Of a stretch of DNA of 49,311 nucleotides, positions 18,604 to 29,535 are shown in pieces. Source of the stretch: Gracilaria domingensis. Lineage: Eukaryota; Rhodophyta; Florideophyceae; Gracilariales; Gracilariaceae. The translations under genes and the position numbers were made by a program. Each line of letters opens with the position of its first letter. The first letter of the stretch is position 1. Location of the stretch: assembly GCA_022539475.1 (NCBI GenBank), contig VCMS01000366.1, positions 1 to 49,311 on the forward strand, in the 5' to 3' direction. The notes under the pieces are model-generated. The model saw only the letters and a program-made list of their open reading frames with translations. It was not told the DNA's origin and did no database searches.

Positions 18604-20563
18604 ATGATATCTTCTTTGGGCCTCTCGTTGATCCTCGCAGTCGTGTCCCTCGCGTCGTCCACTCCGCCGCGAGATTGCCATGTCGCAATCGTCGGAGCCG
18701 GTATTGGTGGAGCGTACACTGCATGGCGCTTGGTGGTTGACTCCTCCACTGTTCCCGCCAACGAAGTATGTATCTTTGAAGCCAAAACTCGCCCCGGTGG
18801 TCGCATTCTCTCCGTCAGAGATGCTGTACCTGCCTTCGAAAACTACACTGTGGATCTGGGAGCATACCGGTACGTCTTGCACCTTTGTAATCGTTCATCT
18901 GTAGTGTAAGTGTACCCCTTCCACATGTCTCTGACGAGGAAGCAGATTCCACCGCACACGCCATCCACTTACTCGCTTTGTTGTCGAGGATATTCTGCAC
19001 CTCCCCGTCCGATGCTATACGGATCTGTTTTCCAGCAACGAAAACAGTGAGTGCGCTCCGGAAACGCAGCAACTTGTCACTGCAAGGGGTCGTAGCTTCA
19101 CCTTCACACTAGACGGCGCTTCTGCAGAGACTGCACTAGCAAACTACTCCTCGGAGGTGCCGTATGAGATCCCACCTGAGGGACAATGGGGTCCCAATCG
19201 ACTACGAAAATCTCCTCGTTCTCCTTACGACCTTCTTTTTCCACCATCCTCCATCATTCCCGAAACCGAATCTGCCTGGACCGAACTAAATTCAGAATCG
19301 TCCTACTCGGCAGCGATGCGTCGAGCCGATGAAGCCATACGTTTGTTGAGTAATGGTAGCTATCGCGGTGCATCATATTGGGATGTGGCACTGTCCACTG
19401 CAGCATCAAAGGAGGGGTACGATCCTGAAGAAATTGCGTTGTATCTTGGAGTTGACGTTTCAGTAGTAGAGGGGTATGTTATCCGCCACAGTATCGCCGA
19501 GCTCTCGCAACTCGAGCTTCGCGACGCAGCAGCTGCGAAGAGACCCATGTCAGGGCCAAATGGCTACGTGGTCCCCGTGGAAGCTTGTGATGGTGGGACT
19601 CGTCGCATCGGAATGGGTACTGTTGTTCGCGAATTGCTGCGAGCGTGCGAGGAGGCTGGTGTGCGTGTGTACTACGGGGCCAAGATCGTCGCCATCTCGC
19701 GTCTCCGAAAGAGAGGACAGCTTCTCAAACTGAAAATTGAGGGCGGTGGTGCGGTTGTAGCTCGAGATGTGGTGTTGAACATCGGAAAACCGGATCTCAT
19801 AGCAATGGGAATCACTTCGGAGCCCCTTCGAAGCGGCGGGGATGTATTCCGTCGGGCAATTGATCACACAACTGTCTCTGGCCTCGCAAAGATGTACTGC
19901 TTCTGGGAGGATGCCTGGTGGGTAACCAAACTGAATCGAACCGAGGGCCGATTCAAAGCCACAGGGGAACTGGTGCAGTCCGGGAGATATCATGACGGCG
20001 ACGTTACATGTCGAGATGTGACCAATAGAGGCGACTGTCGTGGTGCTGTTCTCATATCTTACGTGCAGGGTGACTCGTACATGGTAGGATCGGGATTATT
20101 CCCTCACAATTTCAATTCAGCGCCATACTCACCATTGTCAAACTTCGATAATGTGCATAGCCTAATTCCTGGGAACATGACAGCTTCAGAGAAGCTCCTT
20201 TTCGATGACATTCATGCGCAACTTCGAAGAATTCACCGTGCTGCGTTAGCAGCTGCTGGTCTTGAAGTGGATGCTATACCGGAGTCCGCCGGTTGCGTGT
20301 ATGCCGATTGGCGTGATGTGGGTACTCATGAATTCATCGGAACCGGCCTGGCAGGGGTTAACGTTTATCGACGCTACACTCGCCCAGTTTCTAATCTCAA
20401 TATCTCTTTGGTAAATGAGGCTTGGGGTGAGGTTGCAGGATGGGCTGAGTCTTCGCTCCGAAGTGCTGAACGTGCCCTATATCATCAATACAAGCTAAAG
20501 CGCCCATCATGGATGGACGAGCCGTTCCACAGCTCAGTCATTCGCAAATTCAACCGTGGCTAA
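18604..20563 (+). CDS. Secreted FAD-dependent amine-oxidase-like protein (627 aa, two exons)
   Basis: Exon 1 is 18604-18869 and exon 2 is 18946-20563; joining them restores a continuous frame across the conserved LGAYRFH motif. Residues 1-18 are a signal peptide. A dinucleotide-binding motif follows immediately (VAIVGAGIGGAYTA), then the FAD contact RPGGR about 40 residues later. The C-terminal part has the substrate/FAD-covering segment of amine oxidases (SLVNEAWGEVAGWAE, then SAERAL). Such enzymes oxidise amines or L-amino acids with O2 and release H2O2; the exact substrate cannot be read from the sequence. The polyamine/L-amino-acid oxidase group is likeliest, with prenylcysteine-oxidase-like enzymes as an alternative. 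Secretion and the neighbouring haloperoxidase-like gene suggest an extracellular oxidative role. Confidence 0.8.
18870..18945 (+). other. Spliceosomal intron (76 bp) in the oxidase gene
   Basis: The intron begins GTACGT and ends GCAG. It contains an in-frame stop and shifts the frame if retained. A branch-point-like CTGAC lies about 11-15 bases before the 3' splice site. It is the only intron I could establish in the window. Confidence 0.85.
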
Positions 20564-21388
20564 GACTGAATGAGATGCAGCTTTAGGGCCTTCATAGCAG
20601 CCATCGCCGCCATTGACATTAAAGACAAAATGAAGAAGTTTGGAGTACGTGGGATATCGATTGGCCCTCGGTCACAGTTTCCAGAAATTGCGACCAAATG
20701 GCTGCAACAGAGAATGAGTTCATCACTACTGTCAGTCCTGCACAGCCATGAAGAGGCCCGGACAAAGGATAGCGAGCGGAGCAGCCAATCGCTGCCCCAG
20801 CCGAGCGTCACACACGGGTAGTAGAGGCCAAGACCGCGGCAGGGTCGGAAGACACTTATCGGCTCACAAAAGGAGACAGTGTCTCTCGCAGACACTGGCT
20901 CTCGCAGAGACATTGCGCCGTCATCAGGGTCTTTGCAGCACACTTGTCGCTTTATGTCGCTTTATATAACGCCTATCTGCGCGGCCTCTACTGCCCGTCT
21001 TTCCCCCTCTCCGTATGTCCGTTTCTTTCCCCCCCCCCCCCCATCCCTCCCTAACAATCACATGTCGTTTCCTTCTTTTTCTCTCGTGGTCGTTTAATCT
21101 TTCGGTCTTAAGTGTGTAGTATAGAGCTAGCGGGCTACAAACTTCACCCTTTGGGAAATAAAACGCTGCGCGTTTAAGGCGCATTTGTTCTTCAAGATAT
21201 CTTCATTCATGAACACAAACCGTCGATTTCATATTTGCATTAAAATGCACCCTAAATCCAGGGTAGCTGAAGTAGGCGGTGTCTGCACTCGGTGTTGGAT
21301 ATTGAGAAACTGACTACTAAGGAACGAACTTTGGGATCCATGAACTGTTTCGTTTACCTTCACGCACACTAAAAGATTCTGTCATAAC
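20564..21388. other. Intergenic between oxidase and peptidase genes
   Basis: No gene is recognised. The sequence contains an uninterrupted C run near 21030-21043 within a pyrimidine-rich block. The two flanking genes are convergent here, so this includes both 3' untranslated regions. Confidence 0.55.
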
Positions 21389-22033
21389 TTACCACCCATC
21401 ACACGGGGCCCTAGATAGTCTCGCAGCCGTGTTAGGCCCATAAATACCATCTTCATCAATCTGATCTGCCGGATTGTTCCTATTCCACAATCTCTGAAAC
21501 GCTTCCAAGCTTTTTCTACGAACTCCAGCACTAGAACCAGAGCCAACATAAGTGAAATGCACTCGATCGCTTCTTCCAAACCAATCCCACGAAAACCGTT
21601 CGAGTGTAGACCTCCAAAAGCTGTATGAACGAACATCAATAGCTAGACCGTCCTCATGGCGAGAACGCCCGGGACGAGCAGCTGCTGTAATGTCACACTG
21701 CCCATTCAAAAACCATTGATACAACATATATTGCTGAGCGCTACTGCGATAGGCAGAGTTAAGAGTGATGAAATCGTTCGCTTCGAGCGTAGCAGCTTCG
21801 AGGGATTGCATAGCACTTTGCTGCAGGAATGGAACACAGGGAGATGAACATCGGAAACGATCGCTGTCATCTAGAGGTACGAAACTTATGCCCATGAGGT
21901 TGAGTTCGGCGATGAGTTGGTTAGTTAAACCCGATGCCACGCCTGTAGAGCAGCCTGTACTAGTGCCCAAAGTGCATGCGGATGCGTGGAGAATTCTGTA
22001 AGACAGGAGAAAGACTAAGGTGAGATACTTCAT
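21389..22033 (-). CDS. Secreted M15-type (VanY-like) peptidase with C-terminal peptidoglycan-binding domain
   Basis: Starting at the ATG at 22033 the product is 214 residues with a signal peptide (about 1-20). The catalytic domain carries the M15 zinc motif S-x-H-x2-G-x-A-x-D (SRHEDGLAID, residues ~123-132) and the downstream metal-binding H in DRVHFTY. The upstream SAYRSSAQQ matches the conserved GYRS-like strand of VanY/D-Ala-D-Ala carboxypeptidases. The last ~40 residues (AFQRLWN, then DGIYGPNTAARL) match a type-1 peptidoglycan-binding repeat. Family members cleave peptide cross-links of bacterial walls. A secreted enzyme of this type in a eukaryote suggests action on bacteria, probably after gene transfer from bacteria. 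No intron is needed. Confidence 0.82.
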   Translation of the reverse strand: MKYLTLVFLLSYRILHASACTLGTSTGCSTGVASGLTNQLIAELNLMGISFVPLDDSDRFRCSSPCVPFLQQSAMQSLEAATLEANDFITLNSAYRSSAQQYMLYQWFLNGQCDITAAARPGRSRHEDGLAIDVRSYSFWRSTLERFSWDWFGRSDRVHFTYVGSGSSAGVRRKSLEAFQRLWNRNNPADQIDEDGIYGPNTAARLSRAPCDGW

Positions 22034-22110
22034 CGTGATTGCCAAGAGAATTGTGGACGAGTGGTTCGGAAGTAGTTTCGTTCTGGAAGCGAAAAGATGC
22101 GAACCACTGC

Positions 22111-22120
22111 TTTTATATCC
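22111..22120 (-). promoter_or_regulatory. TATA box of the M15 peptidase gene
   Basis: On the minus strand this reads GGATATAAAA, about 80 bp before the ATG at 22033. Position and sequence fit a TATA-type core promoter. Confidence 0.6.
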
Positions 22121-22549
22121 TAGGAAAGTCGCACTGTTTCAAATGCTGTATTTCTCCCCAACAACTGCTCCACGATGAATGGATAGTGAGCCGGATTTAG
22201 AACGCTTTTTGTTTTTTTTCATGCCACACACAAATGGGAGCCATTCATGCTTTGAAAGACGGCTCACATGCAATAATCGTACATAAATGCTTTCGTTCCC
22301 ATTTTGATTACGTTTTATAATTGTTGCACCCTTATCTCACTCATTTGCTGAGCCACACCGTAACTTAAAACGTGGCGAGATATGCAGGTCGTTGAGTATG
22401 TTGTATTCGTAGCACCTTTGGAAACAGTTTTGTTACAGCTGCAGGGTTTTGGAAGCATCTTGTCTCAGAAAAAAGAAGTGAACTCGAGAGATAGCGTGCC
22501 AACGATACGTAGTTTGATGACAAGGACATGCAATGCATGATCGTTAGAC
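22121..22549. other. Upstream region without a gene
   Basis: This AT-rich, non-coding stretch lies between the peptidase promoter and the copia LTR. No motif beyond T-rich runs was recognised. Confidence 0.5.
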
Positions 22550-22871
22550 AAGATTTAATAGAAGCAGAAAGTTACCTGGAAATTTTAAGATTTGTTTTGA
22601 GTTGACAAGACTGACTTCGAGGTCTCCATTGTGATGAGCTCGAAGTCTGCTTTACTCTTTTATAATACTTAGAGCTACTTCTAGATACGTCTATAGAATG
22701 ATAGATTTCTACATCCTAACATGTAGAAATCTTCTATAGAAGGTTCTAGATCGCATCAGATTGTTCTAGACATAATAGTTTCTATGTTTCTACGAAGACG
22801 TCCAGAGTCTTCTAGAGACTTCTTTTGTAGTCTTTTTGCTCCCTTAGAGAACTGTTCTGCTTTTCACGACA
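22550..22871 (-). repeat. Putative 3' LTR of the copia remnant
   Basis: On the minus strand this begins TGTCGTG directly after the purine-rich GAGGGGGCG at 22872-22880. It includes a TATA-like TATTATAAAA and a transcript-leader-like region. The far end (22550) is a guess. Repeated TTCTAGA-type motifs and a perfect 11-bp inverted repeat (22704-22731, loop 6) lie inside. Confidence 0.5.
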
Positions 22872-22899
22872 CGCCCCCTCAAAAAGATAACGGAATAAT

Positions 22900-23880
22900 T
22901 CATATAAATTTCATATGACTCTCCATTGCTGCCTTTGGCAGTTTTTTTGTGACTGAATCTCCGTAATTCAATTCGGATGGAGTGTACTCCACTAGAATTT
23001 CATTTCTTTGAACAGATTCTCTGACAAAGCTGTACCTAATGCCGATATGTTTGACATTACGTAGTCCTTGAACTTCGTTAGTCCACTTGATACTTCCCAG
23101 ATTATCCAGTAAAATTCTGATTGGTCCTTCTAATTTTAAACCAATGTCATTGTAGAGTTGGCGAATCCATTTGACGCTTCGAACACACTCAAAAAGTGCG
23201 TAAAATTTGGCTTCGCAAGTTGAGAGCGCAACAGACCGCTGAAGCTTTGACATCCAAATAACTGGAATTTGATCAATACAGATAACAAATGCAGTCCTAG
23301 ATCTTCTCCCATCCTTTTCTCGTGCCCAGTCAGCGTCAGACCACGCTGTTATGTCTGTATTGCCGTTCTTCGGAATGCATATACAGTAGTTTACCGAGCC
23401 TTTTAGGTATCTAAGCACATGTTTCATGGCTTTCCAGTGCATTAGGTGAGGGCAGGATTGATATTTGCCCAGCATAGAGACTGCGGTAGAAATATCAGGC
23501 CTCGTACGTGTGGAGAGAAATAATAGGTTTCCTAGAATTTCCCTATACGGCACTCCTTCCAATAGACTCACTTCTACATCAGTCAACTCTTTTGGGACCT
23601 CGCAAAGTCTTTGCATGACAGGCAGAGATGTTGCTACTGATTTGCAACTGTCCATATATGCATTCAGAGAATTTGTTCGATGAGCGTCTTTTGAGATAAA
23701 ATTATTCCTGAATTGCTTTACTTGATTTGAACTCCAAAAAAGTGACTTCCCTTTCCAAGATCTTTTACTTCGTATTCCTGTTTTAGGATTTCCTTTTGTT
23801 TGCTAACTGAATCAAGATCTCCGTAGAGAACTATATCGTCCACATAGTGTAGAGCAAACCCGATTCGGGTGGGGTGTTTT
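22900..23880 (-). pseudogene. Ty1/copia pol remnant: end of reverse transcriptase and RNase H
   Basis: Reading right to left, the reverse transcriptase core motif YVDD is present near 23833-23844 (frame HYVDDIVLYGD). A TAA then interrupts at about 23735 and coding continues in a shifted frame. The 251-codon frame 23655-22900 carries typical copia landmarks: YREILGNLLFLSTRTRPDIS-like, the RNase H stretch AWSDADWA, SVALSTCEAKFYAL-like, and the end HIGIRYSFVRE. Everything upstream of about 23880 (integrase, protease, gag) is missing, so this is a 5'-truncated, frameshifted remnant. The junction at 23880 coincides with the expected end of the gypsy element that follows. Confidence 0.85.
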
Positions 23881-26800
23881 TGGTACTCCTTATAGAGGTA
23901 AACTCGCTCGTGCCAGGTGAAGTGATAAAGTGGATAATGATCCCATTATGGGAGGCATGGTTGTTGTGCAAAACCGAGCGATTGAAAAAGACACGCAAAG
24001 GCGGTTCAGACCCTCTCTAAAGAAACCAGCACAGCCGTAGAGCCCTCCCAAAGATACGACACGGCAATGCCGGGTGTAAGACCGGAATCGACAGTTCCCA
24101 AGTAATATAGAGGGCAAAGCGGCAAAAAGAAGCGTCCAGCGGTAGAAAACACACGAAAAAAGTCGACAGTAGCGTCATTTACGTCGCACGCGGTGTTCAC
24201 GAGTATGGCGATGACAGACGAGAGCAGTAATGGCCCACACGAGTGTGGCGAACTACTAACGGTATACACCGGTACACCAAGTAGTGCTACCTGTATAGCA
24301 GGGACAAAAATAAAAAAACACACACAAAGTAAACACACGAAAGCGATAGTGATGTTAATGATGCCGCGAGGCAGATGATGAACCCTGCACCAGGTGTCGA
24401 CTCTCCGGGAGGAAGATATCGGTCACCAAGGGTGAAACATCAGAGCCGAACACTCGGTTGTTTCGTTTATTTCCCCAGCAATGGGTGCAGCTCATCAACC
24501 AACTAAGTAGTGTAGCTATCTCACTGTCAAGTGGTGCAACCGAGCTAAAATAAAATAAATAAAAATATCTAAAATATCTCAAAGTTGGGCGCCAACCGTC
24601 CATACACGTGTGTCACCATCCAGCAATGCTGTGCCAACCCATTTGATGTCACTGACCTCCACTGCACTGCAGGCGCAGTGACTTCACCGCAAAAGCGAGC
24701 GCATACCGCAAACTGTGTTGTAATACATATCCCTCTCCTGAGGTGCGAACACCACGTCTACATGACGATTGAAGTGCCGGACGAACCAACATTGTTGTGC
24801 AACTACATGCATGAGCGGTATCTGCGAGCGATGTTTAAGTTTTCCTGCTATTCCACCGGTTTCCGGGTCTACCTGCGTCGTCCTGTACCTTCCATGGAGT
24901 CACGAGCACCGTCTATTGACGTGCCGATACATTCCCGACATCGTCGTGAAAATGGCTGCAGCACGCCTAGATTGGGGTTCACTGCGTTTCCTTCACGGCT
25001 AATAACGGTCCTGGAGCCCGCGCAATATGCGTTTGGGCTTCCACAGTGGGTGGGCAACCAACGCCCATGACGGCGCCCTTGCCCGCAATACGGCGAGCAG
25101 ACTTCCTGCCAAGCAGTGCTGCAGCAACGCTCGACACACCCGAACGGGAGCGGTCCTCCTTGCTCACTGTCCCAGAGTTCCGGTGCGATAACTCTCTGAG
25201 GCGTCTATTCTCCCTTTCAGGAGCGTTTGCCACACTGTCGAATCAAAAAGCGCGATCCGAGGTCACCCAGTACAGTAGCGACCTTTTCCTGCCCAATTCC
25301 TTTCTCTCCGAGGTCCACCGCCCCGTCATGCGGCCACTCACACCACGCAGTTACGCAGCAAATAATTCTCGGAAGGGTTGGAGACTTGCGACAATGTCGA
25401 ATCAACGCTTTCGAAGCGGTTTTGCAAACTTCGCATCTGAAAGTTGGGGTTTTGCAACAACCCCAAAATTGCAGTCGCCATAAATTCTGAACCAGCAACG
25501 CTGTGAACAAACCGAGTACACCGGAGAACTCCTGAAAACCGGAGCTTTTATTGGACACCAAGATAATTGAGATTGATCACCACTAAGTAGGAAAGCTCGA
25601 CCCATTTCAGTTCACGAAAATGCGGTCTAAAAATAGATTGTCGAACCGAAACGGTGCCGTAACTCCGAAGTTCTTCGAGATAATTGCGTTCGGTTTCGGC
25701 CAAAGCGTTTGTATACAGCCAGTAACTACTGGTACACAACCGTTAAAGAAACGAGCCGGTATTCATCGAGTTACGGGTTTTTCGCAGATGACCCTCGCAA
25801 GGTACTGTAGAGGTGATACACCCGACATTGGAGAATCGCGAAAAGAACCAGAAACGACTGGTAATCGATACCAACGCCTTCTGCCGCTGTAACAGAGACC
25901 GCAGAAGCGTGAAAGATGTCCTCCAAAACGGAGTGAACAGTAGTAGACGTGGTCGAAAGTCGTCGACAGCAGCAATTAAACCGGTAGTCCGTGAAAACGT
26001 TCAACCCGATAACTGCGTAACAGACCTTAAGCAAGGTTCGAACTCTACTAAAACTAGTCTGCACACCTCACAAAGGGTCTTAAAACTCAAGATTGAACAC
26101 ACCAGCAAGGCTGAGATAACCAATGACACCATGAAAATGGGTCGTATATTGAACAACAACCTTCAAACAAGAAGTGTATCTCCCCGCTATTGTAGCGTGT
26201 CAAAACTCACGAGAGCGTCTCGGTACGTGTCAGAAAACCCTTTAAAACGGTGAGACGAGATGATAAACCGCAGCGCGGTCGCAAACGAGACTCCCGAGAA
26301 ATCGGTCAACCAAAAACAATCCTCGACGACGAGAGTAGCGAACCCTCACAGAGGGGATGAGAACCGATTCTAATCGTCCTTCCGCCGCCCTGTGCGTGAA
26401 GATTCGAGCCTTCGCTGCATGGGGCTTGCAGTGACAACCGTAAAACGGGTAGCTGCCGTCACTGACGAGAGCGAACCCTGTTCAACAGGAAAGTGCAAAC
26501 AGTTATCCAACCGGTAGATACAAGTGATGTACAAGGAAATTGTACACCCTTCCGTAAGGGAAAGACCGTGATTGCGGTCCACCACGGTGGTAGCGAACCA
26601 GCAAGCTGGATAAAAAACCTAACAGGTAAACAACATCGAAAACGATTGAAAAGCGATTAGACACGACATGAGTCGGACTCCAACCGCAAAATGCGAGCAA
26701 CCAAGTGACCCCACACGTGTGAAGGCCACATGTGAAACTCCTTCTTCATAACTTCACATCTGGATACCAATTCCTCTCCATAGAGTCTTATTTATCTTCT

Positions 26801-27024
26801 GAGTGTACTTCTTCCTCTTCGGAGGGCATAAACATTTCTCCTCTACCTGAGGGCATAAACTGTTCTCTATCTCAACTCTTCTCTGAAGAGAGTGTCTCCT
26901 CACCACGCGAGTAGCGCTACAGTACTTCTCTGGAGGTTGTCGCAGTGTTCCTCGATTGAGTGTTGTCGTTCGTAGGACCGTTCGTGCGCGGTACGCGATA
27001 AGCCTCCGTCTCCAACGACGTGTG
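23881..27024 (-). other. 3' region of element C, no gene recognised
   Basis: No frame with a recognisable product occurs, and no antisense ORF comparable to that of element A1 is seen. A purine run ending near 26172 on the minus strand (GCGGGGAGA) is a possible polypurine tract. Short perfect inverted repeats are frequent here too, for example CCAGT/ACTGG near 25720 and CCTGT/ACAGG near 26480. Confidence 0.45.
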
Positions 27025-28514
27025 TTATCCGACCATCGCTTGATGTAGGTTAGCCGGCAACGCCGTGTTAGTTCGACGATGGTACTGCACGATCTTCGAT
27101 CGGGGTAAGTGCTCCACAGGTTCGTCCGAATCCCGCGACGGCAGATAGCCATACCAGCGTACCTGGTACTGAACATACCCCTTCGGGTTCCAACTGTGTC
27201 CCACAATGTGGTCTACGACGAATTCTTTCGAGTATACGCCCCGCTCGGGCTCTTCCTGCGAAGATTCATCAGCGCGCTGCGGCGGTGCCGTAACTTCGTC
27301 ACCAGCGGTGCTGTGAGTCTTGACTGACGCCTTCGGCGGTGAACGTGTCCTCTGTTAAGTGTTCGCTTCCCGTTTCCGGGCTTCTTCAAGCAGCTTCGCC
27401 GCTTCGGCGGGTCCGCAAACGGCTAGTTCACGCGGTAGTTCCCGTCTTGACGGTGAAGGCGGACGCGGAGGCGGATTGTTCACCACGGCACGTGCCGGTT
27501 CACGTGACGACACGCGACGGTTCGCGGTGGTGGCACTGCCACGAGCTGTGATTAGCCCACTGTGTGGCGCGCGCTGCGCGCCCCAAGATTTGTGGTGCGC
27601 AAGCGCTCCTGCAGCTGCAGTGTGCGTTTTACCTAAATCAGGGCCGTAATCCGTATCTCCAACGAGCGGTGCGCCGTCATGGCTTATCGAAACGTCATGA
27701 CGTGCGACTTGCGACTTCCTCACGGCTGGGTGCAACGGTACATTACCATTACCCGAACCGCGGTGTGTGATCTTCGCTTCAGCGAGCGTCTTTTCTTCTT
27801 CCTGCTCTGCAGTGTCTAAGGTACCGGGATCTGCCGTGACTTCCTTAGTGCGCGCCCGCGAAGGCGGTATATGGTGGTCGTCAGCGACGGTTTGCGGCGA
27901 CTGCGCGTCCGGAATACTCCGTGATACAGTATCCAGCTTCGCTGTAGCCTCACTCTGCCGAGAACTCGAGTGTTCTTGATCAACTTCCGGCCTTGCCGTG
28001 GTGACGTCGCGAACGAGAGCATGCTCCGCGTCCTGCGCCGACGAGACGATGGGCGCATGTTCTGGCGACAATTACCCAAGCGGGTGAGCGATACCAGTAT
28101 CCTGGGACAACCTCGAGTCCGTTCGTTGCGTGCTTTATCCTTCCGAAAGATCGCGATCCTTCGTAGAAGGTTGTGCATCCTCCGTAGAGTTCTGCGCGAC
28201 AGCGGCCGACTGCAGCGCGTCCTTCGCGGCCTCAACACGCGATAGCGGGTAATACTTCCAACTGACAGTGGTGCCCGTAGCAACTACGTCTTCGACGGTG
28301 TCCTGAGGCGACTCCGCCTCGTCTTCATTATCTTCCCGTGAATCACGGTGCTGCGACGGTAGCGACACCGGTGACTCACTCTCTCCGCGACGACGCGTGA
28401 ATCCTCCTCCCCTTCCTTAGGTGGATCGTTACGGGGAGCAGTCATCACGTCTGTTGACGGTGTAATAGACGCTGTGAAACGCGATTTCACCAGCGGTGTA
28501 TGTTCCGATATCTC
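27025..28514 (-). pseudogene. Element C pol C-terminus: integrase tail, linker and chromodomain, with stops
   Basis: The last ~60 codons (about 27243-27025) encode a chromodomain close to that of element A: a YSKEFVVDHI start, VRWYGYLP in the middle, EHLPRSKIVQYHRR at the end. Upstream is an acidic, Pro/Ser/Thr-rich linker like that of A. The frame is broken by in-frame stops at 27355-27357 and 28135-28137 and by a frame change near 28400. The integrase tail (around SRFTASITP) ends where element A2 inserted. It is clearly non-functional, and more diverged than the A1/A2 pair. Confidence 0.8.
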
Positions 28515-29371
28515 TGTAGAGCAAAACGCCCTTTTGTGGGGATGCACCGAGGTGCTTTTCATAGTTTGTTGATCCGTCATCGGCTTCGACACCTCAGGTT
28601 ATGAGAGGCTACTGGGGTAGTGCCCCTATTTTGGGTTATGCCTAGGAAGGGTAGTATTTCTGCACACGTGTGCCAAGTTGGCCCGATAGCGGGTGCGCCG
28701 TGGCAAGCCTGCCACGGTTGCACACCTGTAGTGTATTGGCCGGCAGCGCCGGATAGTTAGATATTTTAATTGATATTTTCAAGTGCCGTATATAAGTGGC
28801 GGCACTTGCCGCCACTGTACGGGAAGTAAACCTCAACGAGGCCTTTGGCTCTGATCTTCTTGCCGCTTGCGCACGGTCACCAGCCCCATCCTGGGGAATA
28901 CCGCCGCAATTCCGGGCTGATCAACCAACCTCCGTCCCTGAGGAGTACTAATCCGTCGTCACGGCACTTTTCTTATCTATTTTATTGTTTTCATTTCCGT
29001 CTTACGGCTTTCGCTACTCTGCCCTACATTGTAGGTTTGTTTTATTTGTCTCGGGAGTTTTCCCGCTTATCGCGAGTCAGTGCTCCGCAGTGCGGCTCGT
29101 TTGTCGATCTTTTGTCGTCCCATACCGTTGGGCTGGATACCCCCACTCGCTGTGGCTCGCCGGAACCATCCGGATACCTACGCCGATTCTACCCCTTTTA
29201 CCTCCGACTGCACGCCCAGATCGGGGCCACCCGGATTTACACCCGGCTCGTGTTGGCCCTATCGGAGGGTTCTGCCGCTCGACTGCCCTTCACAGGGAGC
29301 AGGGCCTGAACACCCTGAGGTGCTCGTCCGCGACGCGGTTTGTTGCTTCCCGTCGAGGGTTTTGCACCACA
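28515..29371 (+). repeat. 5' LTR of element A2 (857 bp)
   Basis: It begins TGTAGAG, ends CA and equals the LTR of A1 in length. TATATAAG at 28789-28796 is the core promoter. Perfect 5+3 hairpins lie at 28740-28752, 28884-28896 and 29023-29035. It is inserted into the integrase tail of element C. Confidence 0.92.
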
Positions 29372-29374
29372 AAC

Positions 29375-29395
29375 TGGTCTCCCGACCTAGAATCG
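29375..29395 (+). promoter_or_regulatory. Primer-binding site of element A2
   Basis: Three bases after the LTR, TGGTCTCCCGACC begins. Its complement reads as a tRNA 3' end: CCA, discriminator A, acceptor strand TCGGGAG, then a T-arm strand CTAGG and T-loop CGATT. The fit continues for about 21 bases. I cannot assign the amino acid. Confidence 0.7.
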
Positions 29396-29535
29396 GCTTA
29401 ATTGGCCAACGTTCGTTGGAGTTGGTTCGTTTGTTTGGAGCCCAGATAGTTGGGAATATCCGTTCTTACGGTTCTCTCATTGTCCGTTTTCGGAAGTTGT
29501 TTTGGTTGCCCATTGGCCGACTGTGTCGGTGAACG

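Larger units (their letters stand above)
23880..28514 (-). mobile_element. Decayed relative of the GC-rich gypsy family, reverse orientation (element C)
   Basis: Its polyprotein C-terminus at 27025-28514 is a diverged homologue of that of elements A1/A2. It is flanked on the right by the inserted LTR of A2 (28515). On the left, non-coding sequence reaches the copia remnant; this should be its 3' region and LTR, but the LTR ends could not be fixed. The element seems to have inserted into the copia remnant and then received A2. Its gag, protease, RT and most of integrase are absent from the window. Confidence 0.6.

Noticed and set aside
24585..25070. 161-codon frame in the 3' region of element C
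   Set aside because: It starts at TTG and has no recognisable domain. It lies in presumed retroelement non-coding sequence.
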